DNA from: Planctomycetota bacterium
GTDB lineage: Bacteria; Planctomycetota; Phycisphaerae; Phycisphaerales; UBA1924
Length of the DNA stretch: 23,448 bases
Direction of reading: 5' to 3'
NCBI GenBank assembly: GCA_023432465.1
Contig: JAEYUO010000100.1
Span: 1-23,448 of the forward strand
Positions within the stretch are counted from its first letter, which is position 1, and the number at the start of each line of letters is the position of its first letter. The notes below the pieces were generated by a model that was not told the DNA's origin, did no database searches, and saw nothing but the letters and a program-made list of their open reading frames with translations. Positions 1-7,120 of this stretch are shown one piece after another. Position numbers and translations under genes: made by a program.

Positions 1-1115
1 GAGGCGGACAGGGCGGGCGTCGTCGTCGGCGTCGCGGCCGGGGTGGTCGCGGCGGGCAGGGCGCGGCGGGTGGGTATGGACAGGGCCAGCCCGGGCAGCC
101 GGGCGTCGGGCCGGGGGGGCAACAACAAGGCGGTGGCGGCGGGGGCACCGGGGGGGGGCGGCCGGTGGTTGAGGCTGTCGTGGCGATCGAGGGGCTGGAG
201 CCGGAGCGGTTCGCGGCGAGCAAGCCGTTTGAAGAGCTGACATCGATCGATCCGCAGCCGCGGCTGACGCTGGAGTATCCGGGGTGTCCGGTGTCGTGCC
301 GCCTGGCGGATTTGTTCTGTCCGATCGGACGCGGGCAGCGCGGGTTGATCGTGTCGCCGCCGAAGGCGGGGAAGACGACGTTGCTGAAGGATGTGGCGAC
401 ATCGATCCTGCGGAATCATCCGGACACGGAGATGATTCTGCTGCTGGTGGATGAGCGTCCGGAAGAGGTGACGGACTTCAAGCGGACGTTTGCGAACTTC
501 AATGAGCCGGGGAAGAGGCCGCGGGCGGTGGTGATCGCCTCGAGCAACGACCACGATGCGGACCGGCACGTGGCGGTGTCGCTGCTGACGATGGAGCGGG
601 CCAAGCGGATGACGGAGGCGGGGAAGCACGTGGTGGTGATGCTGGATTCGCTGACGCGGCTTGGTCGCGCGTTCAACCGGTCGCGGAAATATGCGTCGAG
701 CGGGCGGACGATGACGGGCGGGATTGATGCGAAGGCGATGGAGGTTCCCAAGCAGATCTTCGGATCGGCGCGGAACACGGAGGAGGCGGGGAGCCTGACG
801 ATGATCGCGACGTGCCTGGTGGATACGGGAAGCGCGATGGACCAGGTGATCTTCGAGGAGTTCAAGGGCACGGGGAACATGGAGCTGATCCTGGATCGGA
901 AGATCTCGGAGCGGCGGCTGTTCCCGGCGATCAATCTCGCGGCGAGCGGGACGCGGAAGGAGCACCTGCTGATGACCGAGCAGGAGCTCAAGACGATCAC
1001 CGCGCTTCGGCGGCGGCTGATGTCGATGCCGCCGCATGTGCAGATCGAGCAACTCCTCGCGGCGATGCAGCGCTTCCCGACGAACGATGCGCTGGTGGGG
1101 AGCGCGGGGGGCTGA
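1..1115 (+). CDS. rho: Transcription termination factor Rho (5'-truncated by window edge)
   Basis: Rho is a hexameric RNA-dependent ATPase helicase that terminates transcription. The frame is open from base 3 and the true start lies outside the window. The ATPase core is complete: Walker A SPPKAGKTT, Walker B-type VVVMLDSLTRL, the Q/R-loop region with KGTGNMEL, and the conserved end SGTRKE...LLMTEQEL. Before it, about 50 residues are almost only G, R and Q, including a run of six arginines and several RGG-like units. This disordered segment joins directly to VVEAVVAIEGLEPE, which aligns with the end of the cold-shock-like RNA-binding domain and the linker of E. coli Rho. A methionine-type start at 165 (GTG) would remove the RNA-binding part and is unlikely, because the upstream frame has no stop. 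The Rho identity is certain; only the N-terminus is unseen. Confidence 0.97.
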   Translation, partial: GGQGGRRRRRRGRGGRGGQGAAGGYGQGQPGQPGVGPGGQQQGGGGGGTGGGRPVVEAVVAIEGLEPERFAASKPFEELTSIDPQPRLTLEYPGCPVSCRLADLFCPIGRGQRGLIVSPPKAGKTTLLKDVATSILRNHPDTEMILLLVDERPEEVTDFKRTFANFNEPGKRPRAVVIASSNDHDADRHVAVSLLTMERAKRMTEAGKHVVVMLDSLTRLGRAFNRSRKYASSGRTMTGGIDAKAMEVPKQIFGSARNTEEAGSLTMIATCLVDTGSAMDQVIFEEFKGTGNMELILDRKISERRLFPAINLAASGTRKEHLLMTEQELKTITALRRRLMSMPPHVQIEQLLAAMQRFPTNDALVGSAGG

Positions 1116-1251
1116 GGCGCTCTGTGGCAGGTTGGGGCTTGGTGGTGCCTGTGCGGGGCTGGGGATGGGCTCTTGGTGCGGATCACGAATTCGTAAGAGC
1201 TTCCTGATCAGGCCTTTGCGCAACCTTCATCGGGAAATGCGGGGTGGAGTG

Positions 1252-1280
1252 TTTGCGGGAAAGCCGCGAGTCACTATGCT
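1252..1280 (+). promoter_or_regulatory. Possible promoter of the PEP-CTERM gene, in the 340-nt gap after rho
   Basis: The stretch 1116-1455 holds no convincing gene. A TTTGCG box at 1252-1257 is followed after 17 nt by TATGCT at 1275-1280, a sigma70-like arrangement. It would give a leader of about 170 nt before the ATG at 1456. I see no clear terminator for rho. The promoter is a pattern match only, and the -35 box is weak. Confidence 0.3.
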
Positions 1281-1455
1281 GTGAGTGACGGGTCGGGAGA
1301 GAGACACCCCTTCCCAACAGCTTGGTTTGTCTGGATTCGGCCGCGGGCAAGCTCGTGTCCTTGGCGTGTGTGCGCTGTCGCGAAGTCGATGGGCGTGCAT
1401 GGCGGGGGGCGGTTTGGCCGCGGAAACGGCACACTGTTCTTTCAAGGAGAGACTG

Positions 1456-2187
1456 ATGACACGGACATTGATTGCAGCACTGGCGGTTTCGGCCGCGACG
1501 GGCATGGCGAGCGCGGGCGTTGCGCTTGTGACCGAGACATTTGATTACCCGGATGGCAACCTGGCGGGGAATGGCGGCTGGACCGTGCACAGCGGCGCGG
1601 GCGGCACTCCCGTGGTTGTGGCGAGCGGGGCGGCGGTTCTGAACCAGGGACCGCTCACGCGCGAGGATGTGAATGTCCCCACGACCACCACGCTCGGTGC
1701 CGGACAGACGGTGTATGCCGGCTTCGACTTCTCGAATACGAACAACAACCTGGCCGTGTACTTTGCTCACTTCCAGAGCAACTCGTCAACCTTTACCGCG
1801 CGGGCGTTCATTGCGCCTCCCACCGCGGGCGGGGACTACACGATCGGCCTGTCTGATACGGCCACGGTCGGGCCGACTTGGGCGTCCGACCTGACGTATG
1901 GCCAGACCTATCGCGCGGTCATTTCGTATGAGTTCGACACGCGGACGAGCCGGCTGTGGATCAACCCGGTCGCCGAGGGCGACACCAGCCTGAGCGCAGT
2001 CGGCACGACTGCTCGCGCCGTGAACGCGTTCGCGCTTCGGCAGGCAGGGTCGGACACGATCAACTCCATCCAGACGATCGACAACCTGATCATCGGCGAC
2101 TCGTTCGCGGCGGTGGTTCCGGCTCCGGGCGCGATCGCGCTGCTGGGCCTTGGCGGGCTGGCCGCGGCTCGTCGTCGGCGGGCGTGA
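1456..2187 (+). CDS. Secreted PEP-CTERM-type protein
   Basis: The protein has 243 residues. The N-terminal signal peptide is MTRTLIAALAVSAATGMASA. A Thr/Gly/Asn-rich beta-type body follows, resembling the concanavalin-like lectin/glucanase folds of many planctomycete exported proteins, though this is by style only. The C-terminus is a PEP-CTERM-like sorting signal: VPAPGAIALLGLGGL (a degenerate Pro-Glu-Pro site, here Pro-Ala-Pro), a hydrophobic stretch, then RRRRA. Such tails are processed by exosortase/archaeosortase-type enzymes for surface or exopolysaccharide attachment. The ATG at 1456 is chosen because AAGGAGA lies 7 nt upstream and a signal peptide starts exactly there. An open frame extends upstream to 1285 but lacks these features. 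A strong terminator follows at 2229. The ligand and function are unknown. Confidence 0.88.
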   Translation: MTRTLIAALAVSAATGMASAGVALVTETFDYPDGNLAGNGGWTVHSGAGGTPVVVASGAAVLNQGPLTREDVNVPTTTTLGAGQTVYAGFDFSNTNNNLAVYFAHFQSNSSTFTARAFIAPPTAGGDYTIGLSDTATVGPTWASDLTYGQTYRAVISYEFDTRTSRLWINPVAEGDTSLSAVGTTARAVNAFALRQAGSDTINSIQTIDNLIIGDSFAAVVPAPGAIALLGLGGLAAARRRRA

Positions 2188-2228
2188 GAGAGCGTCGGCT
2201 GATTGAGTCGGTTTGAGAACATCACGAA

Positions 2229-2257
2229 GACCCGTGCCGCGAGGCGCGGGTCTTTTT
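2229..2257 (+). terminator. Intrinsic terminator of the PEP-CTERM gene
   Basis: A GC-rich 10-bp stem (GACCCGTGCC with GGCGCGGGTC, one G-T wobble) with a GCGA tetraloop is followed directly by TTTTT. It starts 41 nt after the stop codon at 2187. Confidence 0.9.
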
Positions 2258-2274
2258 GTGCGCGGAGGAGCGAA

Positions 2275-2331
2275 GCCCACTCCCCCGTCCCCGACGGGGG
2301 AGATGTCACGCGAAGCGTGACAGAGGGGGCA
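2275..2331. repeat. Multi-hairpin repeat, left copy, flanking the DUF559 gene
   Basis: The copy holds two perfect stem-loops: TCCCCCGTC/GACGGGGGA around CCC, and TGTCACGC/GCGTGACA around GAA. It ends in AGAGGGGGCA. It matches the copy at 2781-2837 in inverted orientation, with differences mainly in the second hairpin, where the loop and part of the stem changed while pairing was kept. A diverged copy lies inside the phosphohexomutase gene near 18958. The repeat ends one base before the complement of the DUF559 stop codon. Confidence 0.85.
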
Positions 2332-2754
2332 TCATCTTCCTTCGTTCAGCAATCGAATCTGGTCGCGTACTCGCTCTCCAATCCATCTGGCAACAGCGTC
2401 TGCATCGCGACTCACCCAAGACGCCGTGACGCGAAGCACCTGTACATCCCGCTTCTCAAGCCAAAGCGTTCTGATCGCATCGCGTTCATGCAGCACATAC
2501 GAATGTGACGTGAAGCCGTCGACCTCGATCGCCGTCGCGGCCTCATCGCAGTAGAAATCAGCGATGTAGCTGCCGAGCGGATGCTGCCTGCGGAACTTCA
2601 GACCATTCAGCCTGCCCGCGCGGAGTCGCGACCAGAGGATGCGCTCGGGCATCGTCATGTGCTTCCGCAGAATCTGTGCGCGGGTGACTGCGAGCGGCTT
2701 GGCACGAGTGGCCGTGCGAAGCGGGCGGCGTGGTTGATCTGCTGGTAGATCCAC
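2332..2754 (-). CDS. DUF559-family (Vsr-like) endonuclease domain protein
   Basis: The protein has 140 residues from a GTG start. The DUF559 pattern runs from about residue 30: MTMPERILWSRLR, then LKFRRQHPLGSYIADFYC, then AIEVDG, and VLRVTASWV. The family has a restriction-endonuclease-like fold related to Vsr; the D of IADFYC and the E of AIEVDG are the usual metal-site positions. Its substrate and role are unknown for most members. The gene is alone and is bounded on both sides by inverted copies of the same multi-hairpin repeat, with the stop codon touching the left copy. A TATACA box on the minus strand (2765-2770) lies 10 nt before the start. ATG codons at residues 33 and 35 are alternative starts but would cut the conserved N-terminal helix. 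Family assignment is firm; function is not. Confidence 0.85.
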   Translation of the reverse strand: MDLPADQPRRPLRTATRAKPLAVTRAQILRKHMTMPERILWSRLRAGRLNGLKFRRQHPLGSYIADFYCDEAATAIEVDGFTSHSYVLHERDAIRTLWLEKRDVQVLRVTASWVSRDADAVARWIGERVRDQIRLLNEGR

Positions 2755-2780
2755 GATTCGGGAGTGTATATTGGAATCTG

Positions 2781-2850
2781 TGCCCCCTCTGTCGCTGTCG
2801 CGACATCTCCCCCGTCGGGGACGGGGGAGAGGGCCCTTCGGGCGGGGACC
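2781..2850. repeat. Multi-hairpin repeat, right copy, flanking the DUF559 gene
   Basis: This is an inverted copy of 2275-2331. It starts TGCCCCCTCTGTCGC. Its hairpins are TGTCGC with GCGACA (read on the minus strand), TCCCCCGTC/GACGGGGGA, and a third short GCCC-TTC-GGGC at 2833-2843. It lies 9 nt beyond the purB stop codon, so it may also act in purB 3'-end formation, although no T-run follows. Confidence 0.85.
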
Positions 2851-2859
2851 GAACGCCGA

Positions 2860-4422
2860 TCACACCTTCGGCCCGCTCTCGTCGAGGGCCTTGATCGCAT
2901 CGCCGTACTGCTCGCGGAGGGGCTCGACGACATCCTTGATAAAGCGCTCGGTCTGCTCGACGCTGCGGCCGATGTACTTCATCGGGTCCATGACGCCCTC
3001 CCAGTCGAGTTCGGCGGAGAGCATGCCGCCGCGGGCCTTCGATTGGAAGTTCTTGTCGGCCTTCAGGCGATCGATGAGATCGTTGTTGAGCCCCTCCTGC
3101 TTCACGCGGAGCCCCGCGGCCTGCGCATGCTGGCGAATGAGTTCGTGGTAGTGCTGTCTATCGCCCCCCAACTTCACGCACGCCATCAGGATGTTCTCGG
3201 TCGCCATGAACGGCAGCTCGGCCATCAGGTTCTTGCGCACCATCGCCTCGTGCACGATGAGGCCGCTCGCGACGTTGTGCATCAGGTCGAGCGCGCCATC
3301 GAGGGCGAGGAAGGCCTCGGGCAGCGAGAGGCGGCGGTTGCTGCTGTCATCGAGCGTGCGCTCCAGCCACTGCGTCGCGGCGGTGTCGTAGGCGTTGCCG
3401 ACGAGGTTCATGACGAAGCGCGCCAGGCCGCAGATGCGCTCGCAGCGCATCGGGTTGCGCTTGTATGGCATCGCGCTTGAGCCGATCTGCTTGTCCTCGA
3501 AGGGCTCATCGAGCTCCTTGCGATTGCAGAGGAGGCGGATGTCGGTGGCGATTTTGTGGAGGACGGAGGCGCACGAGGCGAGGTCGGCGAGGATGAAGGT
3601 ATCAATGACGCGGGGGTAGGTTTGGCCGGTAATTTCCAGCTCGGGTCCCGACAGATAGCTTGGATCGTCCTCGTCACCAAACAACTCAGCACATACCGAC
3701 GACTCGAAGCCGATGACGTCGGTGCTGGCGCGCAACGCGTACTCGAGCGAATCAGTCTTTGTGCCGCGACCGGACATAAGGGCGAGGAACGAAGCCTGAG
3801 TGCCTGTGGCGCCCTTGAAGCCACGGGGGCGGACCACGCCGTCAAGGCCGCGGAGGCGGTCAATACATAGGACGAGGTCCTGCGCCCACATTCCCGCGCG
3901 GCGTCCCACCGTTACCGGTTGAGCCGGCTGATAATGAGTGAAACCGAGCGACGGAAGGTGATCCCAGGCGCGGGCGAACCTGGCAATCGATGAGATCGCC
4001 CTTGCGATCTTCACTTTGACAAGCAAGATGGTTTCGCGCAAGTTCAGATAGTCCGCATTACACACCACATCCTGACTCGTCATCCCCAGGTGAATAATCC
4101 CCTTCGCCCTCGGGCACGAGTCCCCCAGCGCGTGCACGTGCGCCATGACATCGTGCCGCAGCTCGCGCTCATACTTCTCTGCGGCCTTCATCTCCTCATC
4201 CGTAATCCCGCCCGGCCGCTCCACCACCGCCCGCAGCTCCTCCACCTGCTCCCTGCTCACCGGCAGCCCGAGCTCGTGCTGCGCCTCTGCCACCGCCAGC
4301 CAGATCTTCCGCCATGTGTTGAACTTGTGCCGCGGCGACCACAGCCGCAGCATCTGCTCGCTGGCGTTGCGCGTGGCGAGTGGGGAGGTGTATGTGTCGT
4401 AAGGGGAGGTGCTCTGGCTCAT
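2860..4422 (-). CDS. purB: Adenylosuccinate lyase
   Basis: This purine-pathway enzyme splits SAICAR to AICAR and adenylosuccinate to AMP, each releasing fumarate, as a cytosolic homotetramer. The superfamily signature GSSAMPYKRNP, with the catalytic flexible-loop serine, is near residue 315. HLGMTSQDV and FTHYQPAQPVTVG carry the other substrate and base residues. The opening YDTYTSPLATRNAS and the 520-residue length fit the longer, human-like PurB clade rather than the ~430-residue Bacillus type. The ATG at 4422 is preferred: the 17 extra residues of an upstream ATG at 4473 overlap the HicB-like gene in another frame and look non-native. There is no Shine-Dalgarno. TAAAGT (4430-4435 on the minus strand) sits 7 nt before the ATG and overlaps the stop of the preceding gene, so a leaderless transcript is possible besides read-through from upstream. 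Confidence 0.95.
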   Translation of the reverse strand: MSQSTSPYDTYTSPLATRNASEQMLRLWSPRHKFNTWRKIWLAVAEAQHELGLPVSREQVEELRAVVERPGGITDEEMKAAEKYERELRHDVMAHVHALGDSCPRAKGIIHLGMTSQDVVCNADYLNLRETILLVKVKIARAISSIARFARAWDHLPSLGFTHYQPAQPVTVGRRAGMWAQDLVLCIDRLRGLDGVVRPRGFKGATGTQASFLALMSGRGTKTDSLEYALRASTDVIGFESSVCAELFGDEDDPSYLSGPELEITGQTYPRVIDTFILADLASCASVLHKIATDIRLLCNRKELDEPFEDKQIGSSAMPYKRNPMRCERICGLARFVMNLVGNAYDTAATQWLERTLDDSSNRRLSLPEAFLALDGALDLMHNVASGLIVHEAMVRKNLMAELPFMATENILMACVKLGGDRQHYHELIRQHAQAAGLRVKQEGLNNDLIDRLKADKNFQSKARGGMLSAELDWEGVMDPMKYIGRSVEQTERFIKDVVEPLREQYGDAIKALDESGPKV

Positions 4423-4432
4423 CGCCCAGACT

Positions 4433-4597
4433 TTAGCGCAGGGCATCTTCCCGCGCAAGCTTAATTGCGTCAAGGATGTTGCTCATCGCTTCCTCGACTG
4501 TGGCGGCCTGGCTGTGGCGGCCGGGAAGTGTTGGGCACTGCACGATGTACCCGCCTTCGGGCTGGGGGAAAAGTACGGTGGGAAAGGTCTGGCTCAT
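4433..4597 (-). CDS. Short HicB-like protein (antitoxin-type domain, no HicA)
   Basis: The protein has 54 residues from the ATG at 4597, or 60 from 4615. The HicB pattern is plain: F.TVLFPQPEGGYIVQCP.LPG..SQ..TVEEAM.NILDAI. HicB proteins have a partial RNase H-like fold and normally neutralise the mRNA interferase HicA. No HicA-like gene is present nearby, and the protein stops just after the first helix with no DNA-binding domain. It may be a minimal HicB, a solitary regulator, or a remnant. AAGG before 4597 supports that start. The gene lies 48 nt after a PIN toxin gene and ends 10 nt before purB on the same strand. Confidence 0.72.
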   Translation of the reverse strand: MSQTFPTVLFPQPEGGYIVQCPTLPGRHSQAATVEEAMSNILDAIKLAREDALR

Positions 4598-4645
4598 GGG
4601 CAACCTTGCGGGCATCGCTCCGAAACTCAGTGGCGGAACGCGCTC

Positions 4646-5074
4646 TTAGAGGAGCACGCGCAACCCCGCTTGCGCAAAGTGATGGTCGTTCGTGACCACG
4701 CCGGTGATGCGGAACTGGTTGCAGAGCATGATGCTCGTGCAATCGACAAAGGACCACTCCTTGTCCTTTCGCGATCGGAAGAGCCTGAATGCCTGATCCC
4801 ATCCTGTTCGAGTTGCGGGAAGCACCGTGGTGAGAGGCGAGGACCGAAGATCGTCGGCAATCGCCGCCGCGGGAGCTCGAAGCGTGCGGCGTGCGGCCAC
4901 GCTCAGAAACTCGGCGAGCACCCAGTCGCTCGTGAACACGGGTGTGCGATCATCGGCGAGCGAGTTGAAGAGCGCGGCCGCGGCATCGTGATGTGCATCA
5001 TCGGCGTTGAGCACGGCGAGCAAGCCATGGGTGTCGAGGAACACGCTCGCACGCTTGCGCGACCGAGCACTCAC
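4646..5074 (-). CDS. PIN-domain toxin (VapC-like ribonuclease)
   Basis: The protein has 142 residues from a GTG start. PIN domains are Mg-dependent endoribonucleases; in VapC-type toxins they cut tRNA or rRNA to stop growth. The acidic quartet is visible: D14 (VFLDT), E55 (VLAEF), D111 (SFVDC) and D130 (TNDHHF). The start overlaps the stop of the upstream antitoxin-like gene by 4 nt (GTGA on the minus strand), so the two are translationally coupled. Length and coupling fit a type II toxin-antitoxin pair. Activity and target are unknown. Confidence 0.88.
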   Translation of the reverse strand: MSARSRKRASVFLDTHGLLAVLNADDAHHDAAAALFNSLADDRTPVFTSDWVLAEFLSVAARRTLRAPAAAIADDLRSSPLTTVLPATRTGWDQAFRLFRSRKDKEWSFVDCTSIMLCNQFRITGVVTNDHHFAQAGLRVLL

Positions 5075-5379
5075 GCTCGCCGCCCCTTGCTTCGCTTGGC
5101 TGCCGTGGTCGGAGCTTTGCGCTTTGATGCGGCGCGACGCGGCTTCGATGCCCGCTTTGGTGTCCCGTACGCGTAGTGATCATGTTCTGACGCGAGGTCG
5201 CTGACCCCGGTGGTCACGGCGCGGGACGCCAGCTTGGCGAGCGGATCAAGACCTTTTGAGCGGGAGCGCGCCTTGGACCCAGCGGATCGCACACGCACAT
5301 CGACGCGGGTGCCATTCGGGAGGCCCTCGCCGTCATCGAGCACGAGCCGCCCATTCTCGATTGTGCCTCGAAGCGTCAT
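5071..5379 (-). CDS. DUF104-like antitoxin with long basic tail
   Basis: The protein has 102 residues. Residues 1-32 (MTLRGTIENGRLVLDDGEGLPNG then TRVDVRV) match the small beta-rich DUF104/AF2212-type antitoxin domain often paired with PIN toxins. The rest is less typical: a central region and a C-terminus of about 25 residues dominated by K, R and A, which could bind nucleic acid. It overlaps the PIN gene by 4 nt and should neutralise it. There is no Shine-Dalgarno; TATCAT lies exactly 6 nt before the ATG, which suggests a leaderless transcript. The pairing is firm from context; the exact family is moderately sure. Confidence 0.78.
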   Translation of the reverse strand: MTLRGTIENGRLVLDDGEGLPNGTRVDVRVRSAGSKARSRSKGLDPLAKLASRAVTTGVSDLASEHDHYAYGTPKRASKPRRAASKRKAPTTAAKRSKGRRA

Positions 5380-5385
5380 GCCGAA

Positions 5386-5391
5386 ATGATA
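5386..5391 (-). promoter_or_regulatory. -10-like box for a leaderless antitoxin transcript
   Basis: On the minus strand TATCAT (5 of 6 to consensus) is followed by 6 nt and the antitoxin ATG at 5379. This puts the expected transcription start on or next to the A of ATG. No good -35 box is seen. Confidence 0.45.
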
Positions 5392-5433
5392 GTCGGTGGG
5401 GCGTTTCCTCGATCATGGAGCCGCTGGAGATCC

Positions 5434-5952
5434 TCACTCCCTCGGCCACCACTCCCGCGGCACCATCTCCACGCGTCCGGTTGAAGCCGTCACGCCCGGC
5501 GGGCCGGCAGGGTTGGGCACCAGCCGGATCGACTCGGGCATCGCGCCGACCACCTCGTACCACGCGAGCTGCTGCGGCTCCCAAGTTGCCCCGGCCGACT
5601 CGACCTTGAACCGCACGACCAGGTCCTGGTTGTCGGGGAAGAGGAAGCCGACGCCGTAGGGTTTCTTTTCCTGCACGAGCGCGGCGTAGGTGCCGCCGGG
5701 CGGGATGAGCTGCGGCTCGGCGCGGAGGGAAGAGCCGATCCCCGGGGGTGTGGCGATGCGCTCGCCGATCACGATCGACAGGCGGATCGCGGCATCGGTG
5801 TCGTTGACGAAGGCGGTCTTGGCGTAGATGCGGGCGACGGATTGCGACTCGCGGGCCTTGCGCTTGGCGGCGCAGCCGGAGGCGGGGGCGAGAAGAGCGG
5901 CGGCGACCGCCGCGAGGAGCGCGAAGACCGAAAGCGATTTGAGTGTGCCCAT
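5434..5952 (-). CDS. Putative lipoprotein, function unknown
   Basis: The protein has 172 residues. The ATG at 5952 is chosen because AAGGAGGT precedes it with good spacing. The signal sequence MGTLKSLSVFALLAAVAAAL ends in a lipobox-like PASGC, so lipid anchoring at the Cys near residue 27 is likely (position -3 is Ala rather than Leu). The mature part looks like one beta-rich domain: FVNDTDAAIRLSIVIGE, then LIPPGGTYAALV, then RVEMVPREWW near the end. I do not recognise a named family; such domains often follow a pattern of unpaired adducts on a periplasmic scaffold, but nothing here tells function. It lies 54 nt upstream of the antitoxin gene on the same strand, so co-transcription is possible. 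Confidence 0.75.
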   Translation of the reverse strand: MGTLKSLSVFALLAAVAAALLAPASGCAAKRKARESQSVARIYAKTAFVNDTDAAIRLSIVIGERIATPPGIGSSLRAEPQLIPPGGTYAALVQEKKPYGVGFLFPDNQDLVVRFKVESAGATWEPQQLAWYEVVGAMPESIRLVPNPAGPPGVTASTGRVEMVPREWWPRE

Positions 5953-6091
5953 CCGCGGACCTCCTTGGCCCACCTGATTCCCGTTCCCCTCTTGTTTGCT
6001 TGCTTGCGACTTGCTTTGTTGGCTGTTACCCCTCCCCCACTGCCACCGTGCACCGGCGCGGGGTCGAATCTTGGTGAGGCGGGTACAGAGA

Positions 6092-6100
6092 GCTATACCA
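6092..6100 (-). promoter_or_regulatory. Possible extended -10 promoter upstream of the lipoprotein gene
   Basis: On the minus strand TGG-TATAGC has the extended -10 form and lies about 140 nt before the ATG at 5952. The surrounding gap 5953-6197 holds no gene that I can support. No convincing -35 box is present. Confidence 0.28.
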
Positions 6101-6197
6101 CACCGGAGCCGGGGGCGGTTGCCCGGGACCGCACAAGACGGGATATCGCGCGTGCGGGAGCGAGGGGAGGGGCGCGGAGGGGCGCGGGGGGGCGAGG

Positions 6198-6746
6198 CTA
6201 GTGGTGGCCGTGGCCCTTGGCGGCCGCGGCGGCATCGATGGCCTTCACAACGGCTTCGGGCGTCAGGTTCTCGTGGAGGGTTTCATCGATGAGCGCGGCG
6301 GGGGCGGTCCCGCAGGAGCCGAGGCACTCGAGCTCGATGAGGGTGAAGTTGCCATCGTCGGTGGTCTCGCCGACCTCGATGCCGAGCTTGTCCTTGCAGG
6401 CCTGAGTGATCTCTTTCTGGCCGCAGAACTCGCAGGCGATGGATCGGCAGACCTGGATGAGGTGCTTGCCTTTGGGCTTGAGCCAGTACTCCTCGTAGAA
6501 GCTGGCCGTATCGAGGACATCGGAGGCCTTGAGGCCGAGGAAGGTTGCGATCTCTTCCATCGCCTGCGCGGGGACCCAGCCGTACTCGTGCTGGATCATG
6601 TGCAGGCAGGGGAGCGTCGCGGCCTGCTTGTTGGCGTAGCGCGGGAGGATGCGGTCGGTGAGGTCGCGGCGCATCGCGTCGGTGAGGTAGGGCTCGGCGC
6701 GGCGGTCGACCTTGGCGTTTGCAGAGTCTTTGGTGATCCAGGCCAT
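6198..6746 (-). CDS. nuoE: NADH-quinone oxidoreductase subunit E (NuoE, 24-kDa 2Fe-2S subunit)
   Basis: NuoE carries the N1a [2Fe-2S] cluster in the NADH-dehydrogenase arm of respiratory complex I, next to NuoF. The protein has 182 residues. The thioredoxin-like ferredoxin domain shows C100 and C105 (VCRSIAC) and C141 and C145 (ECLGSC), the expected CX4C...CX3C ligand set. The N-terminal helical part contains LPCLHMIQHEYGWV, typical of the family. The His-rich tail GHGHH is unremarkable. There is no Shine-Dalgarno; TACCAT lies 8 nt before the ATG on the minus strand. No other nuo gene lies upstream; a nuoF gene is not in the downstream minus-strand run either, so the complex-I genes appear dispersed here. 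Confidence 0.95.
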   Translation of the reverse strand: MAWITKDSANAKVDRRAEPYLTDAMRRDLTDRILPRYANKQAATLPCLHMIQHEYGWVPAQAMEEIATFLGLKASDVLDTASFYEEYWLKPKGKHLIQVCRSIACEFCGQKEITQACKDKLGIEVGETTDDGNFTLIELECLGSCGTAPAALIDETLHENLTPEAVVKAIDAAAAAKGHGHH

Positions 6747-6776
6747 GGGGCGGGATGGTAGGGCGCAGGCCCCGTG

Positions 6777-7043
6777 TCACGCCTTCGCTTCGATGCAGAC
6801 CGGGATGACCGCCCGGACCTGCTGGCGATCGGCGATCCGGACCGGGAAACGGCGCTCCTGCCCGTCAACGATCACGATAACCTCTGCGGGTCCGTCAGGA
6901 AGCGAACTGGCTTCCGACAGGATCACCCGGTCCCGTCCAACATGCGTCGCTGCGAACACGCACCCATTGACACGCAATCGCAGATCGATGGTCGCCGAGT
7001 AACCGCCACCGAGTTCCGAAATGGGTGAGTTTGCCGATCCCAT
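6777..7043 (-). CDS. Small conserved-type protein of unknown function
   Basis: The protein has 88 residues from the ATG at 7043. It shows alternating hydrophobic strands: ATIDLRLRVNGCVFA, then RVILSEASSLPDGPAEVIV, then IVDGQERRFPVRI. This DLRLxVNG...PxGxAExxxxVDGxExRxxV pattern resembles a widespread small beta-rich family of unknown function, as I recall it. The start is uncertain: 7043 overlaps by 23 nt the divergent start of the kinase-like gene, but no other ATG or GTG in frame keeps the first strand. It ends 30 nt before the nuoE start. The pairing with a kinase-like gene may be functional. Confidence 0.62.
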   Translation of the reverse strand: MGSANSPISELGGGYSATIDLRLRVNGCVFAATHVGRDRVILSEASSLPDGPAEVIVIVDGQERRFPVRIADRQQVRAVIPVCIEAKA

Positions 7044-7120
7044 CGATCTTCGCCTCGCTCTCAACTGCCTTAACCGCGGCTTGGATGTGCATGAGCGGTT
7101 GGGCTTCGGCAAAGATGGTA

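Noticed and set aside
165..1115. GTG at 165 as the start of Rho
   Set aside because: The frame is open upstream to the window edge and encodes a plausible continuation; starting here would remove the RNA-binding domain.
1285..1455. N-terminal extension of the PEP-CTERM protein
   Set aside because: A ribosome site and a signal peptide mark 1456; the extension has no signal-like sequence.
4423..4473. 17-residue extension of PurB
   Set aside because: It overlaps the HicB-like gene in another frame and is not like PurB N-termini; MSQSTSPYDTY at 4422 fits better.
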